64,000 bases of DNA from Rhodospirillales bacterium (GTDB taxonomy: Bacteria; Pseudomonadota; Alphaproteobacteria; ATCC43930; CGMCC-115725): assembly GCA_027315365.1 (NCBI GenBank), contig DAHUYF010000029.1, forward strand, positions 1 to 64,000. The letters run 5' to 3'. This document shows, piece after piece, positions 5,715 through 13,474 of this stretch (within the stretch, counting starts at the first letter, position 1; each line of letters opens with the position of its first letter). The position numbers and the translations under genes are program-made. A model generated the notes under the pieces. The model was not told where the DNA came from. It made no database searches and saw nothing but the letters and a program-made list of their open reading frames with translations.

Positions 5715-8476
5715 GCCCGGTCTCCGGCGAAGGGACCGTCCACGCGCCGCACCGAGACCCGCACCACGTCGGCGCCCGAGCCGGTCGCGTCGGTCAAGGC
5801 CAGCGCCTCGCGGGACATGGTGGTCAGCCGGTTGAGGGAGGGAAAGTTCAGATCCTTGGCGTAGGGCGTCTTCCAGTGGTGGAACTGGCCGGGGATGACG
5901 ATCGTGTCGGGGCGGCAGCCCTGGACCGGCTCGGCCCGGCCGCGGGTGACGCCGGCGGTCGAGCGGACTTCGACCCAGTCGTCGCGCTCGACGCCAAGGC
6001 TGCGCGCCGTGGCAGCGTTGAGGATGACCCGCCCATGGCCACGCATGTTGCCGGCGACTTCGTCCATCAACGGAATGCCGACATTGGCGCCGGTGCTGTA
6101 CTGCATGCTCTTGGTGGTAATCCCCCAGAGCGGGTAGTCGGCGGGATCGCCGCCGGCAGCGCGCACCGCCTCGATCCAGAGGCCGGGGACATCGTGCCAT
6201 TCCGGCAGCGCGCGATATTCGTCCAGCTGCCGGTCCCACCAATGGATGCCCTGCCCGTGCAGGCGGCGCTTCAGCTCCTCGCCGATGCGCAGCAGCCGCT
6301 CCTGGTAGGGCAGTTCGAAGCGCAGGCCCTGCTCCACCATCGTCGGATAGAGGTACCAGTCGACCCGGGTGTGGGGGACGACGAAGAACCCGGATCGCTT
6401 CATCCAGGCGAGATCCCTGACCTCGGCGCCGCCGGTCAGCTCGGCGGTCGCGGCCTTGCACACCGCATCCCAGATCGCCTCGGCCGGGTTGACCCGATCG
6501 GTGGGCAGCGAGAAATCGTAGCCCTCGCCCTTGAGCGGCACCAGCGCCGAGCCGCGGTTGATCCGCTCGTTATAAGCCTCGAGCAGGCCGGTGCGCTCCG
6601 CCAGTTGAGTCGCGATCCAGGTGAAGTCGCGAGCCTCGCCCCTGGGCTCGACCACCTTCTGGCGCAGCACCACGCCCTGATGCGCCCAATGCTGCTCGAC
6701 GAATTTGGTGCCGCCGATGCGGATCAGCTGCGTGCTCTCGAGGTCGGTGGCCTCGGGCAGCAGGATGTCCGCCATATGGTTGGTCTCGTCCAGGGTATAG
6801 GCGAAGGCCACGATGTAGGGCAGCTTGCCGATGGTGTCGGTGAGGCGCTCGCTCTGCCAGAACGAGATCGCCGGGTTGGTGCGATAGGCAAACCACAGCT
6901 CAGGCATGGTCGGCTGCGGCCAATGGTCGGGCGCCTCGCGCATGAACATCCAGGCCAGATGGGTCGGGCCCAGCGCCTGGCTCCACGGGCCGGTGCCGAC
7001 ATGCGGCACCAGGGTGCGATGGGCGTTGCGCCCGGTCGGCTTGCCGATCCACTTGTCGAGGCCGGTGGGGTTGAACGTGCAGTTCATGAAGCCGTCCTCG
7101 CCCGGCTTGACGCTCAACAGCCGGTTCTCATGCGGCCGGTTGAGGCGCACGGTGGTGCCCAGGAGCCCGCCCGGCACCTCCAACGCGCCGACGATGGTGG
7201 CGAGCACGGTGCGCGCCCAGCAGCACTCGAAGGCGCCCCAGCCATTGTTGACGGTCTTGCCGAGGACGACCGCGACCGGGCGATAGGGCAGCCTCCGCCC
7301 GTCGATCTCGATGCTCTGGCCGATGCAGGCGTTGTCGAGATACTCCAGTGCGATCCGGCGGATGGTCGCCGCCGGCACATCGCAGACCGAGGCGGCCCAA
7401 TCGGGGCTGTGCGCGCGCATGGCCTCGACCAGGGCGGCGAAGGATGGCCGCGCGACGGCGTCCTGGTGGCGGATCACCTCGCCGTCCGCATGGTGGCTGA
7501 CGGCGGCCGCCACGGTGAACTCTCCCGCCAGCGCCGGCACCGCGCCGGGATGATCGAACGGCACCGGCGCATTGCTGCGCGTGTCCCACATCAGCGGCTT
7601 GCCGCTGTCGGACGCCCGCAGATAATAGCCTTCGGCGCCGACCAGATAGGGGGCGGCAGTGCGATCGCGCAGAAAGTCGATGTCGAGCCGCTCGATCGGC
7701 ACGTCGCACAACAGCACGTGCAGCAGGGCGAACAGGAAGGCGGCGTCGGTCTTCGGCTTGATCGGCACCCATTCGGCCGAACAGGCTCCGGTCACCGAGA
7801 GATGCGGTTCGATCTGTACCCGTTTGACGCCGCGGCTGCGGGCATCGGCATGGCGCCGCACGGCGCAGACGCCGCCGGTAACCTCGACATTGGCGCCGCA
7901 CGAGACGATGTAGCGGCTGTGAACGGTGTCCGAGGCGACGGTAAAGCCGCGATGCCAGAACTCGCCGTAGAGGTGCTCGGAGTGGGTGCATTTGACTCCC
8001 TGCCCCGAGCCGAGGCTGTAGTCGATCTGTCCCCAGGCGGCGAGAAACGCGGGCAGCGTTCCCATGTAGCTGGCCGGTGTGCCGCCATGTCCGAAGGTGG
8101 CGGCCACGCGCGGCAGCCCCTGCTCGTCCAGGAGCCCGCGCGCCCGGATGTCGTTGAGCTTGGCGGCAACCGTCGCCAGCGCCTCGTCCCACGAGATCGG
8201 CACGAAGCCGGGGTCCTGATCACGACCCTTCCTCGGGTTCGTGCGCTTCATCGGGGCCAGGACGCGATGAGGGTTGTAGGTTTTCTGCACCAGGCCATAG
8301 GCCCGGACGCAAGGCCGCCCGTCCGCAGGATGGATGCCGGCGCCGGCGTGATTGGGCTCTATCGTGGTAGCGACGCCGTCCTCGACCAGCACATTCAGCA
8401 GGTCGGGCCCCGCCACGCAATTGTAGCAGTAGGTGGGAACCCGCCGCGTATCGGACTTTATCGTCGCTGTCGCCAC
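5711..8476 (-). CDS. Molybdopterin oxidoreductase catalytic subunit, probably PadB-like phenylacetyl-CoA:acceptor oxidoreductase
   Basis: A 921-residue member of the DMSO reductase superfamily. The N-terminal cluster motif is Cys17-x2-Cys20 with Cys56 further on; the third cysteine expected four residues after Cys20 is absent (Pro24, with Asp25 beside it). The segment SGQGVKCTHSEHLYGEF (residues 157-173) is a candidate region for the molybdenum ligand. The C-terminal cofactor-binding domain contains RVILNAATARSLGVERDDWVEVRS. No twin-arginine leader is seen, so the enzyme should face the cytoplasm, as expected for a CoA-thioester substrate. In known Pad enzymes phenylacetyl-CoA is oxidised to phenylglyoxylate with quinone as acceptor. 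The name rests on paaK nearby, the three-subunit layout and the missing leader. Other oxidoreductases of this superfamily cannot be excluded. Confidence 0.6.
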   Translation of the reverse strand: MATATIKSDTRRVPTYCYNCVAGPDLLNVLVEDGVATTIEPNHAGAGIHPADGRPCVRAYGLVQKTYNPHRVLAPMKRTNPRKGRDQDPGFVPISWDEALATVAAKLNDIRARGLLDEQGLPRVAATFGHGGTPASYMGTLPAFLAAWGQIDYSLGSGQGVKCTHSEHLYGEFWHRGFTVASDTVHSRYIVSCGANVEVTGGVCAVRRHADARSRGVKRVQIEPHLSVTGACSAEWVPIKPKTDAAFLFALLHVLLCDVPIERLDIDFLRDRTAAPYLVGAEGYYLRASDSGKPLMWDTRSNAPVPFDHPGAVPALAGEFTVAAAVSHHADGEVIRHQDAVARPSFAALVEAMRAHSPDWAASVCDVPAATIRRIALEYLDNACIGQSIEIDGRRLPYRPVAVVLGKTVNNGWGAFECCWARTVLATIVGALEVPGGLLGTTVRLNRPHENRLLSVKPGEDGFMNCTFNPTGLDKWIGKPTGRNAHRTLVPHVGTGPWSQALGPTHLAWMFMREAPDHWPQPTMPELWFAYRTNPAISFWQSERLTDTIGKLPYIVAFAYTLDETNHMADILLPEATDLESTQLIRIGGTKFVEQHWAHQGVVLRQKVVEPRGEARDFTWIATQLAERTGLLEAYNERINRGSALVPLKGEGYDFSLPTDRVNPAEAIWDAVCKAATAELTGGAEVRDLAWMKRSGFFVVPHTRVDWYLYPTMVEQGLRFELPYQERLLRIGEELKRRLHGQGIHWWDRQLDEYRALPEWHDVPGLWIEAVRAAGGDPADYPLWGITTKSMQYSTGANVGIPLMDEVAGNMRGHGRVILNAATARSLGVERDDWVEVRSTAGVTRGRAEPVQGCRPDTIVIPGQFHHWKTPYAKDLNFPSLNRLTTMSREALALTDATGSGADVVRVSVRRVDGPFAGDRA

Positions 8477-8547
8477 CCCACGCCCCTTTCGCGAGCATAG
8501 ATGCAGGCTCCATCAGACAGCCTAGGCCGATATCGCGGAACGGTCCC

Positions 8548-8561
8548 TTGATCTAGATCAA
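8548..8561. promoter_or_regulatory. FNR/Anr/FixK-type binding site upstream of the padBCD-like operon
   Basis: TTGATCTAGATCAA is a perfect 14-base palindrome and a perfect match to TTGAT-N4-ATCAA. It lies 71 bases upstream of the padB-like start. With the centre at -41.5 the transcript would begin near 8513, leaving a leader of about 37 bases. This geometry is close to that of the box at 2232-2245. Confidence 0.75.
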
Positions 8562-8637
8562 TGACGGCGGGCGGCGCCGCGGCGCGTCCGCCGGACATGC
8601 ATCATCGCCATCGGGCGCCGGTGGCGCTGCACTCAGG

Positions 8638-8889
8638 CTAGGCGGTGCAGCTCCGCGCATTGTCGACCGGCACGCCGTGATCGTGCATGCAGCAGCGCAT
8701 CGCCGCCTTGCGGTTCATCGGCGGGACGCTGTCCGCCTCCATCTGCCGCTCGCAAAGGTCGAGCTGCCAGGTGAAATCGGCGCCGGGATTGTACCAGTCG
8801 CCATATTCGTTGCCGTATCGGTCGGCGATGGTGGTGAAGCTGCAGGCGGAGAGTGCCGCAGCAAAAATGCCGATGGCGAGGTTGCGCAT
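8638..8889 (-). CDS. Small cysteine-rich lipoprotein
   Basis: An 83-residue protein with a lipoprotein signal: MRNLAIGIFAAALSAC, with the lipobox LSAC and the modified Cys at residue 16. The mature part contains NEYGDWYNPGADFTW and several more cysteines, including a CC pair, which suggests disulfides in the periplasm. A CGGAGC ribosome-binding site lies before the ATG. The function is not recognised. It is transcribed toward the padB-like operon promoter region. Confidence 0.7.
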   Translation of the reverse strand: MRNLAIGIFAAALSACSFTTIADRYGNEYGDWYNPGADFTWQLDLCERQMEADSVPPMNRKAAMRCCMHDHGVPVDNARSCTA

Positions 8890-8980
8890 GAGAGCTCCGT
8901 TCCGTCGGCGAGCGCGACGGGCCGGAGCCTAGCACGAAAGCCGCCGAAGGCGACGCCGCGGCGTGGACGCAAGAAGCAAG

Positions 8981-9007
8981 AAAAAGGGCCGCACCTGAGT
9001 GCGGCCC
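8981..9007 (-). terminator. Rho-independent terminator of the candidate small RNA
   Basis: A 9-bp perfect stem GGGCCGCAC/GTGCGGCCC closes a four-base loop and is followed, reading leftward, by TTTTT. There is no T-run on the other strand, so it ends leftward transcription. Confidence 0.75.
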
Positions 9008-9072
9008 AAGTTCAGGGAGGAAAAGCCCGAAGGACTTGCGATGCGATCCGGAGCATCCGGGCTCACATCGCA
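8981..9072 (-). ncRNA. Candidate trans-acting small RNA with exposed CCUCCC segment
   Basis: No gene covers this stretch. Read leftward it contains a consensus -35 element TTGACA (9099-9094), then a two-part hairpin: an outer 7-bp stem between 9066-9072 and 9037-9043, and an inner 5-bp stem CCGGA/TCCGG around a three-base loop. A short stem AGUCC/GGGCU follows, then an unpaired UUUUCCUCCCUGAAC segment, and finally a perfect terminator hairpin ending in five U. CCUCCC complements Shine-Dalgarno sequences, as in several rhizobial and Rhodobacter sRNAs. The -10 element is weak (ACCGTG). It might instead be an untranslated end of an unseen transcript. Confidence 0.5.
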
Positions 9073-9230
9073 CGGTGAGAGTAGGGCCGCGAGTGTCAAC
9101 AAATGGTTAACGGCGCCGCGATTTTTTCGGAGCTGAAACGATTTTTCGTCGGCTCGGGGATTCTGCTCGGGGTTTCCGTGTCGGGGTTTCTGCTGCCGCG
9201 CCGGGCGATCGCTGATAAGCTTGACGCGTC

Positions 9231-9443
9231 ATGGCTTCGCCCGATCGCCGCCTCAGCGACAAGATTCTCGCCGCCTTCGACCAGGCCTGCGAGCGGCGCG
9301 AGATCGACGTGGCGGAGCTGCTCGTGAAGGCGCTGGAGGCGACGCTGACGCGCGCCGGCGGCAAAGGCCATGTCGACAAGCGCCGCGAGCTCGGCCCGGT
9401 GGTCGAGGCCTATGCCCGGCTGCAGCGCCTGCGCCACCCCTGA
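9231..9443 (+). CDS. Small conserved-looking hypothetical protein
   Basis: A 70-residue helical, charged protein: DKILAAFDQACERREIDVAE is followed by LLVKALEATLTR and ELGPVVEAYARLQRLR. The amphipathic helices resemble a single-helical-repeat protein that is common as a hypothetical in Alphaproteobacteria; this is from general familiarity, not a search. It has no signal peptide and no membrane segment. It converges on the amidase gene with only six bases between the two stops. Confidence 0.6.
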   Translation: MASPDRRLSDKILAAFDQACERREIDVAELLVKALEATLTRAGGKGHVDKRRELGPVVEAYARLQRLRHP

Positions 9444-9449
9444 TCCAGA

Positions 9450-10268
9450 CTAAGCCTTTGTGATGAAGTCGAAATAGTCGTTGACCGAGCGCACCAGCCC
9501 GGTCGCGAGCTTGCGCTGGTATGTCGCCCTCTGGAGCAGCGCGTCCTCCTCCTTGTTCGATAGGCATCCCAGCTCGACCAGCGCCGAGGGGATGTCGGGC
9601 GCCTTGAGGACGACGAATCCGGCCGCGCGATGGCTGTTGTTGAGCAGCCGCACCTCATGCCCCAGTTCGGAGACCAGGTCGCGCGCCAGCCGGATCGACA
9701 AATTGTTGGTCTGCCGCCGCGCCAGGTCGAACAGGATTTCGCTGACCACCGGCTCGTGACGCGACAGGTCGATGCCGGCGATGAGATCCGCCTTGTTCTC
9801 GCGGGCGGCCAGCTCGGCAGCCTCCTTGTCCGACGCTTTTTCCGACAGGGTGAAGACCGAGGCGCCGCGGACCCCGGCCTCGGGCAGCGCATCGGCATGG
9901 ATCGACAGGAAGAGGTCGCCGCCCGCGGCACGGGCAAAGGCCACGCGCTCCTGCAGCGCGACGAACTCGTCGCCGGTGCGCGTCAGCCGGACGCGGTAGC
10001 GCTTGGTCGCCTCGAGCTGCCGCGCCACTTCCCGCGCGGTGGCCAGCGCGATTTCCTTTTCGTAGACGCCGCTATAGCCGATTGTGCCGGGATCGACGCC
10101 GCCATGGCCGGGATCGAGCACGATCAGATGGGGTCGGCGCGGCCCCCGGACCGCCTGCGGCTCGGCGAAGGCCGGCGGCACCGCCATCGATCCGCCCAGG
10201 GTCAGCCCGGTGGCGGCCAACAGGCGCAGCAAGCTTCGACGATCGATACGGCTACGAACCCTCGACAT
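9450..10268 (-). CDS. Tat-exported N-acetylmuramoyl-L-alanine amidase (AmiC type)
   Basis: A 272-residue zinc amidase that cuts the bond between N-acetylmuramic acid and the peptide stem, used to split daughter cells. The N-terminus has a twin-arginine signal (IDRRSLLRLLAATG, then a hydrophobic stretch and AFA cleavage site). The Amidase_3 zinc ligands are visible: His in DPGHGG, Glu in VYEKE, His in SIHADA, plus the late catalytic Glu in LVELGCLSN. It lacks the AMIN domain of full-length AmiC, so septal targeting may differ. The gene is single, with a 206-base upstream region that is relatively AT-rich and probably contains its promoter. Confidence 0.88.
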   Translation of the reverse strand: MSRVRSRIDRRSLLRLLAATGLTLGGSMAVPPAFAEPQAVRGPRRPHLIVLDPGHGGVDPGTIGYSGVYEKEIALATAREVARQLEATKRYRVRLTRTGDEFVALQERVAFARAAGGDLFLSIHADALPEAGVRGASVFTLSEKASDKEAAELAARENKADLIAGIDLSRHEPVVSEILFDLARRQTNNLSIRLARDLVSELGHEVRLLNNSHRAAGFVVLKAPDIPSALVELGCLSNKEEDALLQRATYQRKLATGLVRSVNDYFDFITKA

Positions 10269-10474
10269 CAGCGCTCACTCCGCTCCCGTCCCTAGCAAGA
10301 AGGTTGAACGCTTACCGGCGCACACTATAGCCTCTGGTTGAAGATATTGCCATATCCATCTGCAACATCAGGATAAAATTTTTGCAGCAGGACGTCACGG
10401 TAGCGCGGCCACCCGTCAACCCTGCCATGCGTTGGTTAATTTTGCGCCAATGGATGGTGCGGCGCGGCGCGGGT

Positions 10475-10654
10475 TCAGCGCGGCGAGGCCGCCAGGACCG
10501 GGGGTGCGACGGTCGCCATGCCGTCGTAATATTCGGCAAGCGCCAGAAGCTGCTCGCGCAGCCTCTCGGGCGCAACGGATTGGGCGCGGCTGCGCAGCTG
10601 CTCGGCGACGCCGCGAAGATAGCCGGGCTCCGGCAGGGCGTCCTCGCGCGGCAT
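10475..10654 (-). CDS. 59-residue protein coupled to a response-regulator receiver
   Basis: The peptide opens MPREDALPEPGYLRGVAEQL and contains VAPERLREQLLALAEYYDGM, an amphipathic helix often seen in small alphaproteobacterial proteins of unknown role. The ATG overlaps the stop of the receiver gene by one base (TGATG), which argues that it is translated. No cysteine, signal or membrane segment is present. A role with the receiver protein is inferred from position only. Confidence 0.6.
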   Translation of the reverse strand: MPREDALPEPGYLRGVAEQLRSRAQSVAPERLREQLLALAEYYDGMATVAPPVLAASPR

Positions 10655-11046
10655 CAGGAGCCACCCGTCAGGACGCGTCGGACGGTGCTGACCAGCTCCG
10701 CACTGCTCACGGGCTTGCGCAGCACGGCCTTGGCACCCAGCGATCGCGCCGTTTTGAGGTAGTTGTCCCAGTCGTCGACCCCCGACACGGCGATGATCCG
10801 GATGCTCGGCTGTTCCGCCACCAGCGCGCGGATGAGCTCGATGCCATCCATCACCGGCATCATCATGTCGGTGATCGTCACATCCACGGTACGGCCGCGG
10901 AAGCGCTCCACGCCTTCGCGGCCGTCGGTCGCGGTGAGAACCTCGAAGCCCGAGCGCTCGAGCACCCGCCGGAGCAGGTCGCGCATGACCTCGTCGTCGT
11001 CGACGACGAGGATGGCGGCGGAGGAAGACGGCTCGGTGGTCATCAA
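10654..11046 (-). CDS. Stand-alone response-regulator receiver (CheY-like)
   Basis: A 130-residue single receiver domain. The acidic pocket is VVDDDE (residues 14-19), the phospho-acceptor is Asp60 in VTITDMMMPVMDG, the conserved Ser is in AVSGVDD and the conserved Lys in VLRKPVSS. There is no output domain, so it must act through protein contact or phosphotransfer. The first ATG at 11046 is doubled by a second one codon later. No histidine kinase gene is in the window. Confidence 0.85.
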   Translation of the reverse strand: MMTTEPSSSAAILVVDDDEVMRDLLRRVLERSGFEVLTATDGREGVERFRGRTVDVTITDMMMPVMDGIELIRALVAEQPSIRIIAVSGVDDWDNYLKTARSLGAKAVLRKPVSSAELVSTVRRVLTGGS

Positions 11047-11173
11047 CGGTCCGATCTGCGTGCGTGATAGTGCCGCATGCTCGGCCCGAAACCGATAAGG
11101 GTCCCTTAAAGCCGCCGAATTTCGCCGCCAATTCTATTAAAAATGAATCAAAAAATCGGGCCTTCGCGACCGC

Positions 11174-12166
11174 TCAGGCGCGCAGGTCGACCACCACGCG
11201 TCCGCGCACGCCGCCCTTGAGGATTTTCTGCCCGAGCGCGGGCAAGGCTTCGAGCGGCACGGTCTCGGTGAGCGCGTCGAGCTTCTCCATCGGCAGGTCG
11301 CGGGTGAGCCGCGACCAGGCCGCACGCCGCCGCTCGACCGGGCACATGACGCTGTCGATGCCCAGGAGATTGACGCCGCGCAGCAGGAACGGGATGACGG
11401 TCGCCGGCAGATCATTGCCGCCGGCAAGGCCGCAGGCGGCGACGCTGCCGCCGTATTTGAGCTGCGTCAGCAGGTTCGCCAGCGTCGTGCTGCCGACGGC
11501 ATCGACGGCCCCCGCCCAGCGCTCGGCGTCGAGCGGCCGCGCCGGCGGCTTCGCCAGCTCGGCGCGGTCGAGGAAGCCGGCGGCGCCGAGGCCGCGCAGA
11601 AACTCGTGCTGCTCCGGCCGTCCGGTGGAAGCGATGACGCGGTAGCCGAGCCTGGCCAGCACCGAGAGCGCGATGCTGCCGACGCCTCCGGCCGCTCCCG
11701 TCACCAGCACCTCGCCCTGCTCCGGCGCGAGCCCATGCGCCTCAAGCGCCATGACCGCGAGCATGGCGGTAAATCCCGCGGTGCCGATCGCCATGGCACG
11801 CCGCGTGGTGAGCCCGGGCGGGAGCGCGACCAGATGCGCTGCCTTGACCCGCGCCTTTTCGGCATAGCCGCCCCAGGAAAGCTCGCCCACCCGCCAGCCG
11901 GTGAGCACCACCTTGTCGCCCGGCTTGTAGGCCGCCGACGCCGACTGCTCGACGGTGCCGGCAAAATCGATGCCGGGAACATGGGGGTAGTTGCGCACCA
12001 GCCGGCCGAGGCCGTTGAGGATCAGCCCGTCCTTGTAGTTGAGGGTGGAGTATTCGACCGCGACGGTCACCTCGCCGGGCGGCAAGGCGCTCTCGTCGAT
12101 GCGCTCGATGCGCGCCTGCACCTTGCCGTCGGCCTCGCGCAGCACCAAGGCCTTTACCTCTCCCAT
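11174..12166 (-). CDS. acuI: NADPH-dependent acrylyl-CoA reductase-type oxidoreductase (AcuI/YhdH family)
   Basis: A 330-residue medium-chain reductase without zinc ligands. It begins with the GroES-like half, with YSTLNYKDGLILNG and VPGIDFAGTV, signatures of AcuI/YhdH. The Rossmann motif GAAGGVGS lies near residue 160, followed by VIASTGRPE. AcuI reduces acryloyl-CoA to propionyl-CoA. A GGAGG ribosome-binding site precedes the ATG. It lies 11 bases after a thiolase gene on the same strand, so the two form an operon. meaB further on would serve propionyl-CoA disposal through methylmalonyl-CoA mutase. Confidence 0.85.
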   Translation of the reverse strand: MGEVKALVLREADGKVQARIERIDESALPPGEVTVAVEYSTLNYKDGLILNGLGRLVRNYPHVPGIDFAGTVEQSASAAYKPGDKVVLTGWRVGELSWGGYAEKARVKAAHLVALPPGLTTRRAMAIGTAGFTAMLAVMALEAHGLAPEQGEVLVTGAAGGVGSIALSVLARLGYRVIASTGRPEQHEFLRGLGAAGFLDRAELAKPPARPLDAERWAGAVDAVGSTTLANLLTQLKYGGSVAACGLAGGNDLPATVIPFLLRGVNLLGIDSVMCPVERRRAAWSRLTRDLPMEKLDALTETVPLEALPALGQKILKGGVRGRVVVDLRA

Positions 12167-12177
12167 ATCGCCCTCCG

Positions 12178-13341
12178 TCAGCGCAACCGCTCGAGCACGC
12201 TGGCGTAATTCGCCACCGCCGCGCCGCCCATGTTGAAGACCGCGCCGAGCTTCGGCGCCTTCACCTGAATGCCGCCGGCGGTGCCGGTGAGCTGCATCGA
12301 GGCCAGGACATGCATCGAGACCCCGGTGGCGCCCACGGGATGGCCCTTCGCCTTGAGCCCGCCCGACGGGTTGACCGGGAGCCGGCCGTCCTTCGCCACC
12401 CAGCCCTCGGCGATGGCGCGCTCGCCCTCCCCCTTCGCGGTGAGCCCCATCGCCTCGTAGATCAGCAGCTCCGCCGAGGTGAAGCAGTCATGCACCTCGG
12501 CAAAGCCGAGGTCGTCGAGCCCGATCCCGGCCGCGGCCAGCGCACGCTTGATCGCCAGCTCCGGCCCTTCGAAGGCGACGATGTCGCGGCGGCTCATCGG
12601 CAGGAAATCGTTGACCTGCTCGGCGGCGCGGAACACCACCGCCTTGGCGCAGCCGAACGCGCTATCGACATCGGTCAGCACCAGCGCCGCCGCCCCGTCG
12701 GAGACCAGCGAGCAATCGGTGCGGCGCAGCGGCCCCGCGACCAGCGGGTTCTTGTCGGAGACGGTGCGGCAGAATTCGTATCCCAGATCCTTCTGCAGCT
12801 GTGCCAGGGGATTGGAGGCGCCGTTCTTGTGGTTTTTGGCGGCGATGCGGGCGAGCGCGTCCGACTTGTCGCCATAGCGCTGGAAATACATCTGCGTGAT
12901 GCGGCCGAAGACACCGGCGAAGCCGCCCTCGATGGCGCCCTCCTCCTTGACGTAGGAGGCCTTGATCAGGATCTCGCCGACCTGCGGACCCGTGACATCG
13001 GTCATCTTTTCGACGCCGACCACCAGCACCCGCCGTGCGCGCCGGGCGGCAATCGCGTTGAGCCCTTGATGGATCGCCGCCGAGCCCGTGGCGCAGGCAT
13101 TCTCGACGTGGGTCGCCGGCTTGAAGCGGAAGCCGGGATCCGCCTGCAGCACCAAGGAAGATGGAAACTCCTGCCGCTGGAAGCCGGCATTCATCGTGCC
13201 GAGGAAGATCTCGTCGATGTCCTTCGGCTCCATGCCGGCGTCGCGGATCGCCTCCACCACCACCTTGGTGATCAGCGCCTCGAGATCCTCTTCGAGCTTG
13301 CCGAAGCGCGAATGGGCCCAGCCGACGATGCAGGCGGTCAT
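12178..13341 (-). CDS. Thiolase-superfamily acetyl-CoA acetyltransferase (SCP2-thiolase type)
   Basis: A 387-residue thiolase-fold enzyme. The acyl-binding cysteine is in HVENACATGSAAIHQG, and the His of the active site is in KAKGHPVGATG. The second catalytic cysteine of classical thiolases (C-x-G-G-G near the end) is missing; the C-terminus reads VFNMGGAAVANYASVL instead. This places it in the SCP2/thiolase-like group, where some members are true thiolases and some are not. GGAGG lies before the ATG at 13341, so the longer open frame is rejected. It heads an operon with the AcuI-type reductase. Confidence 0.8.
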   Translation of the reverse strand: MTACIVGWAHSRFGKLEEDLEALITKVVVEAIRDAGMEPKDIDEIFLGTMNAGFQRQEFPSSLVLQADPGFRFKPATHVENACATGSAAIHQGLNAIAARRARRVLVVGVEKMTDVTGPQVGEILIKASYVKEEGAIEGGFAGVFGRITQMYFQRYGDKSDALARIAAKNHKNGASNPLAQLQKDLGYEFCRTVSDKNPLVAGPLRRTDCSLVSDGAAALVLTDVDSAFGCAKAVVFRAAEQVNDFLPMSRRDIVAFEGPELAIKRALAAAGIGLDDLGFAEVHDCFTSAELLIYEAMGLTAKGEGERAIAEGWVAKDGRLPVNPSGGLKAKGHPVGATGVSMHVLASMQLTGTAGGIQVKAPKLGAVFNMGGAAVANYASVLERLR

Positions 13342-13474
13342 GTCATCCTCCGATCTCGATCCTCGACGCCGGCTAGATATAGCAATCGTACTGCCGATCG
13401 TCACGGCCGGGCGCCGCGGTGGCGCCGCCGACGGGTTCGGCCTAGTCTAGCCGCGCCCTGGACAGGAGGATGCC

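Noticed and set aside
5067-6461. 464-codon leftward frame that ends with the iron-sulfur subunit
   Set aside because: Its first half reads out of frame through the catalytic gene. The real start is the GTG at 5714.
5876-8500. 874-codon rightward open frame
   Set aside because: It lies wholly opposite the molybdopterin oxidoreductase gene. The sense strand has clear family motifs; the antisense frame has none.
12960-12976. FNR-like TTGATCAGGATCTC inside the thiolase gene
   Set aside because: The second half-site does not match ATCAA and it lies in coding sequence.
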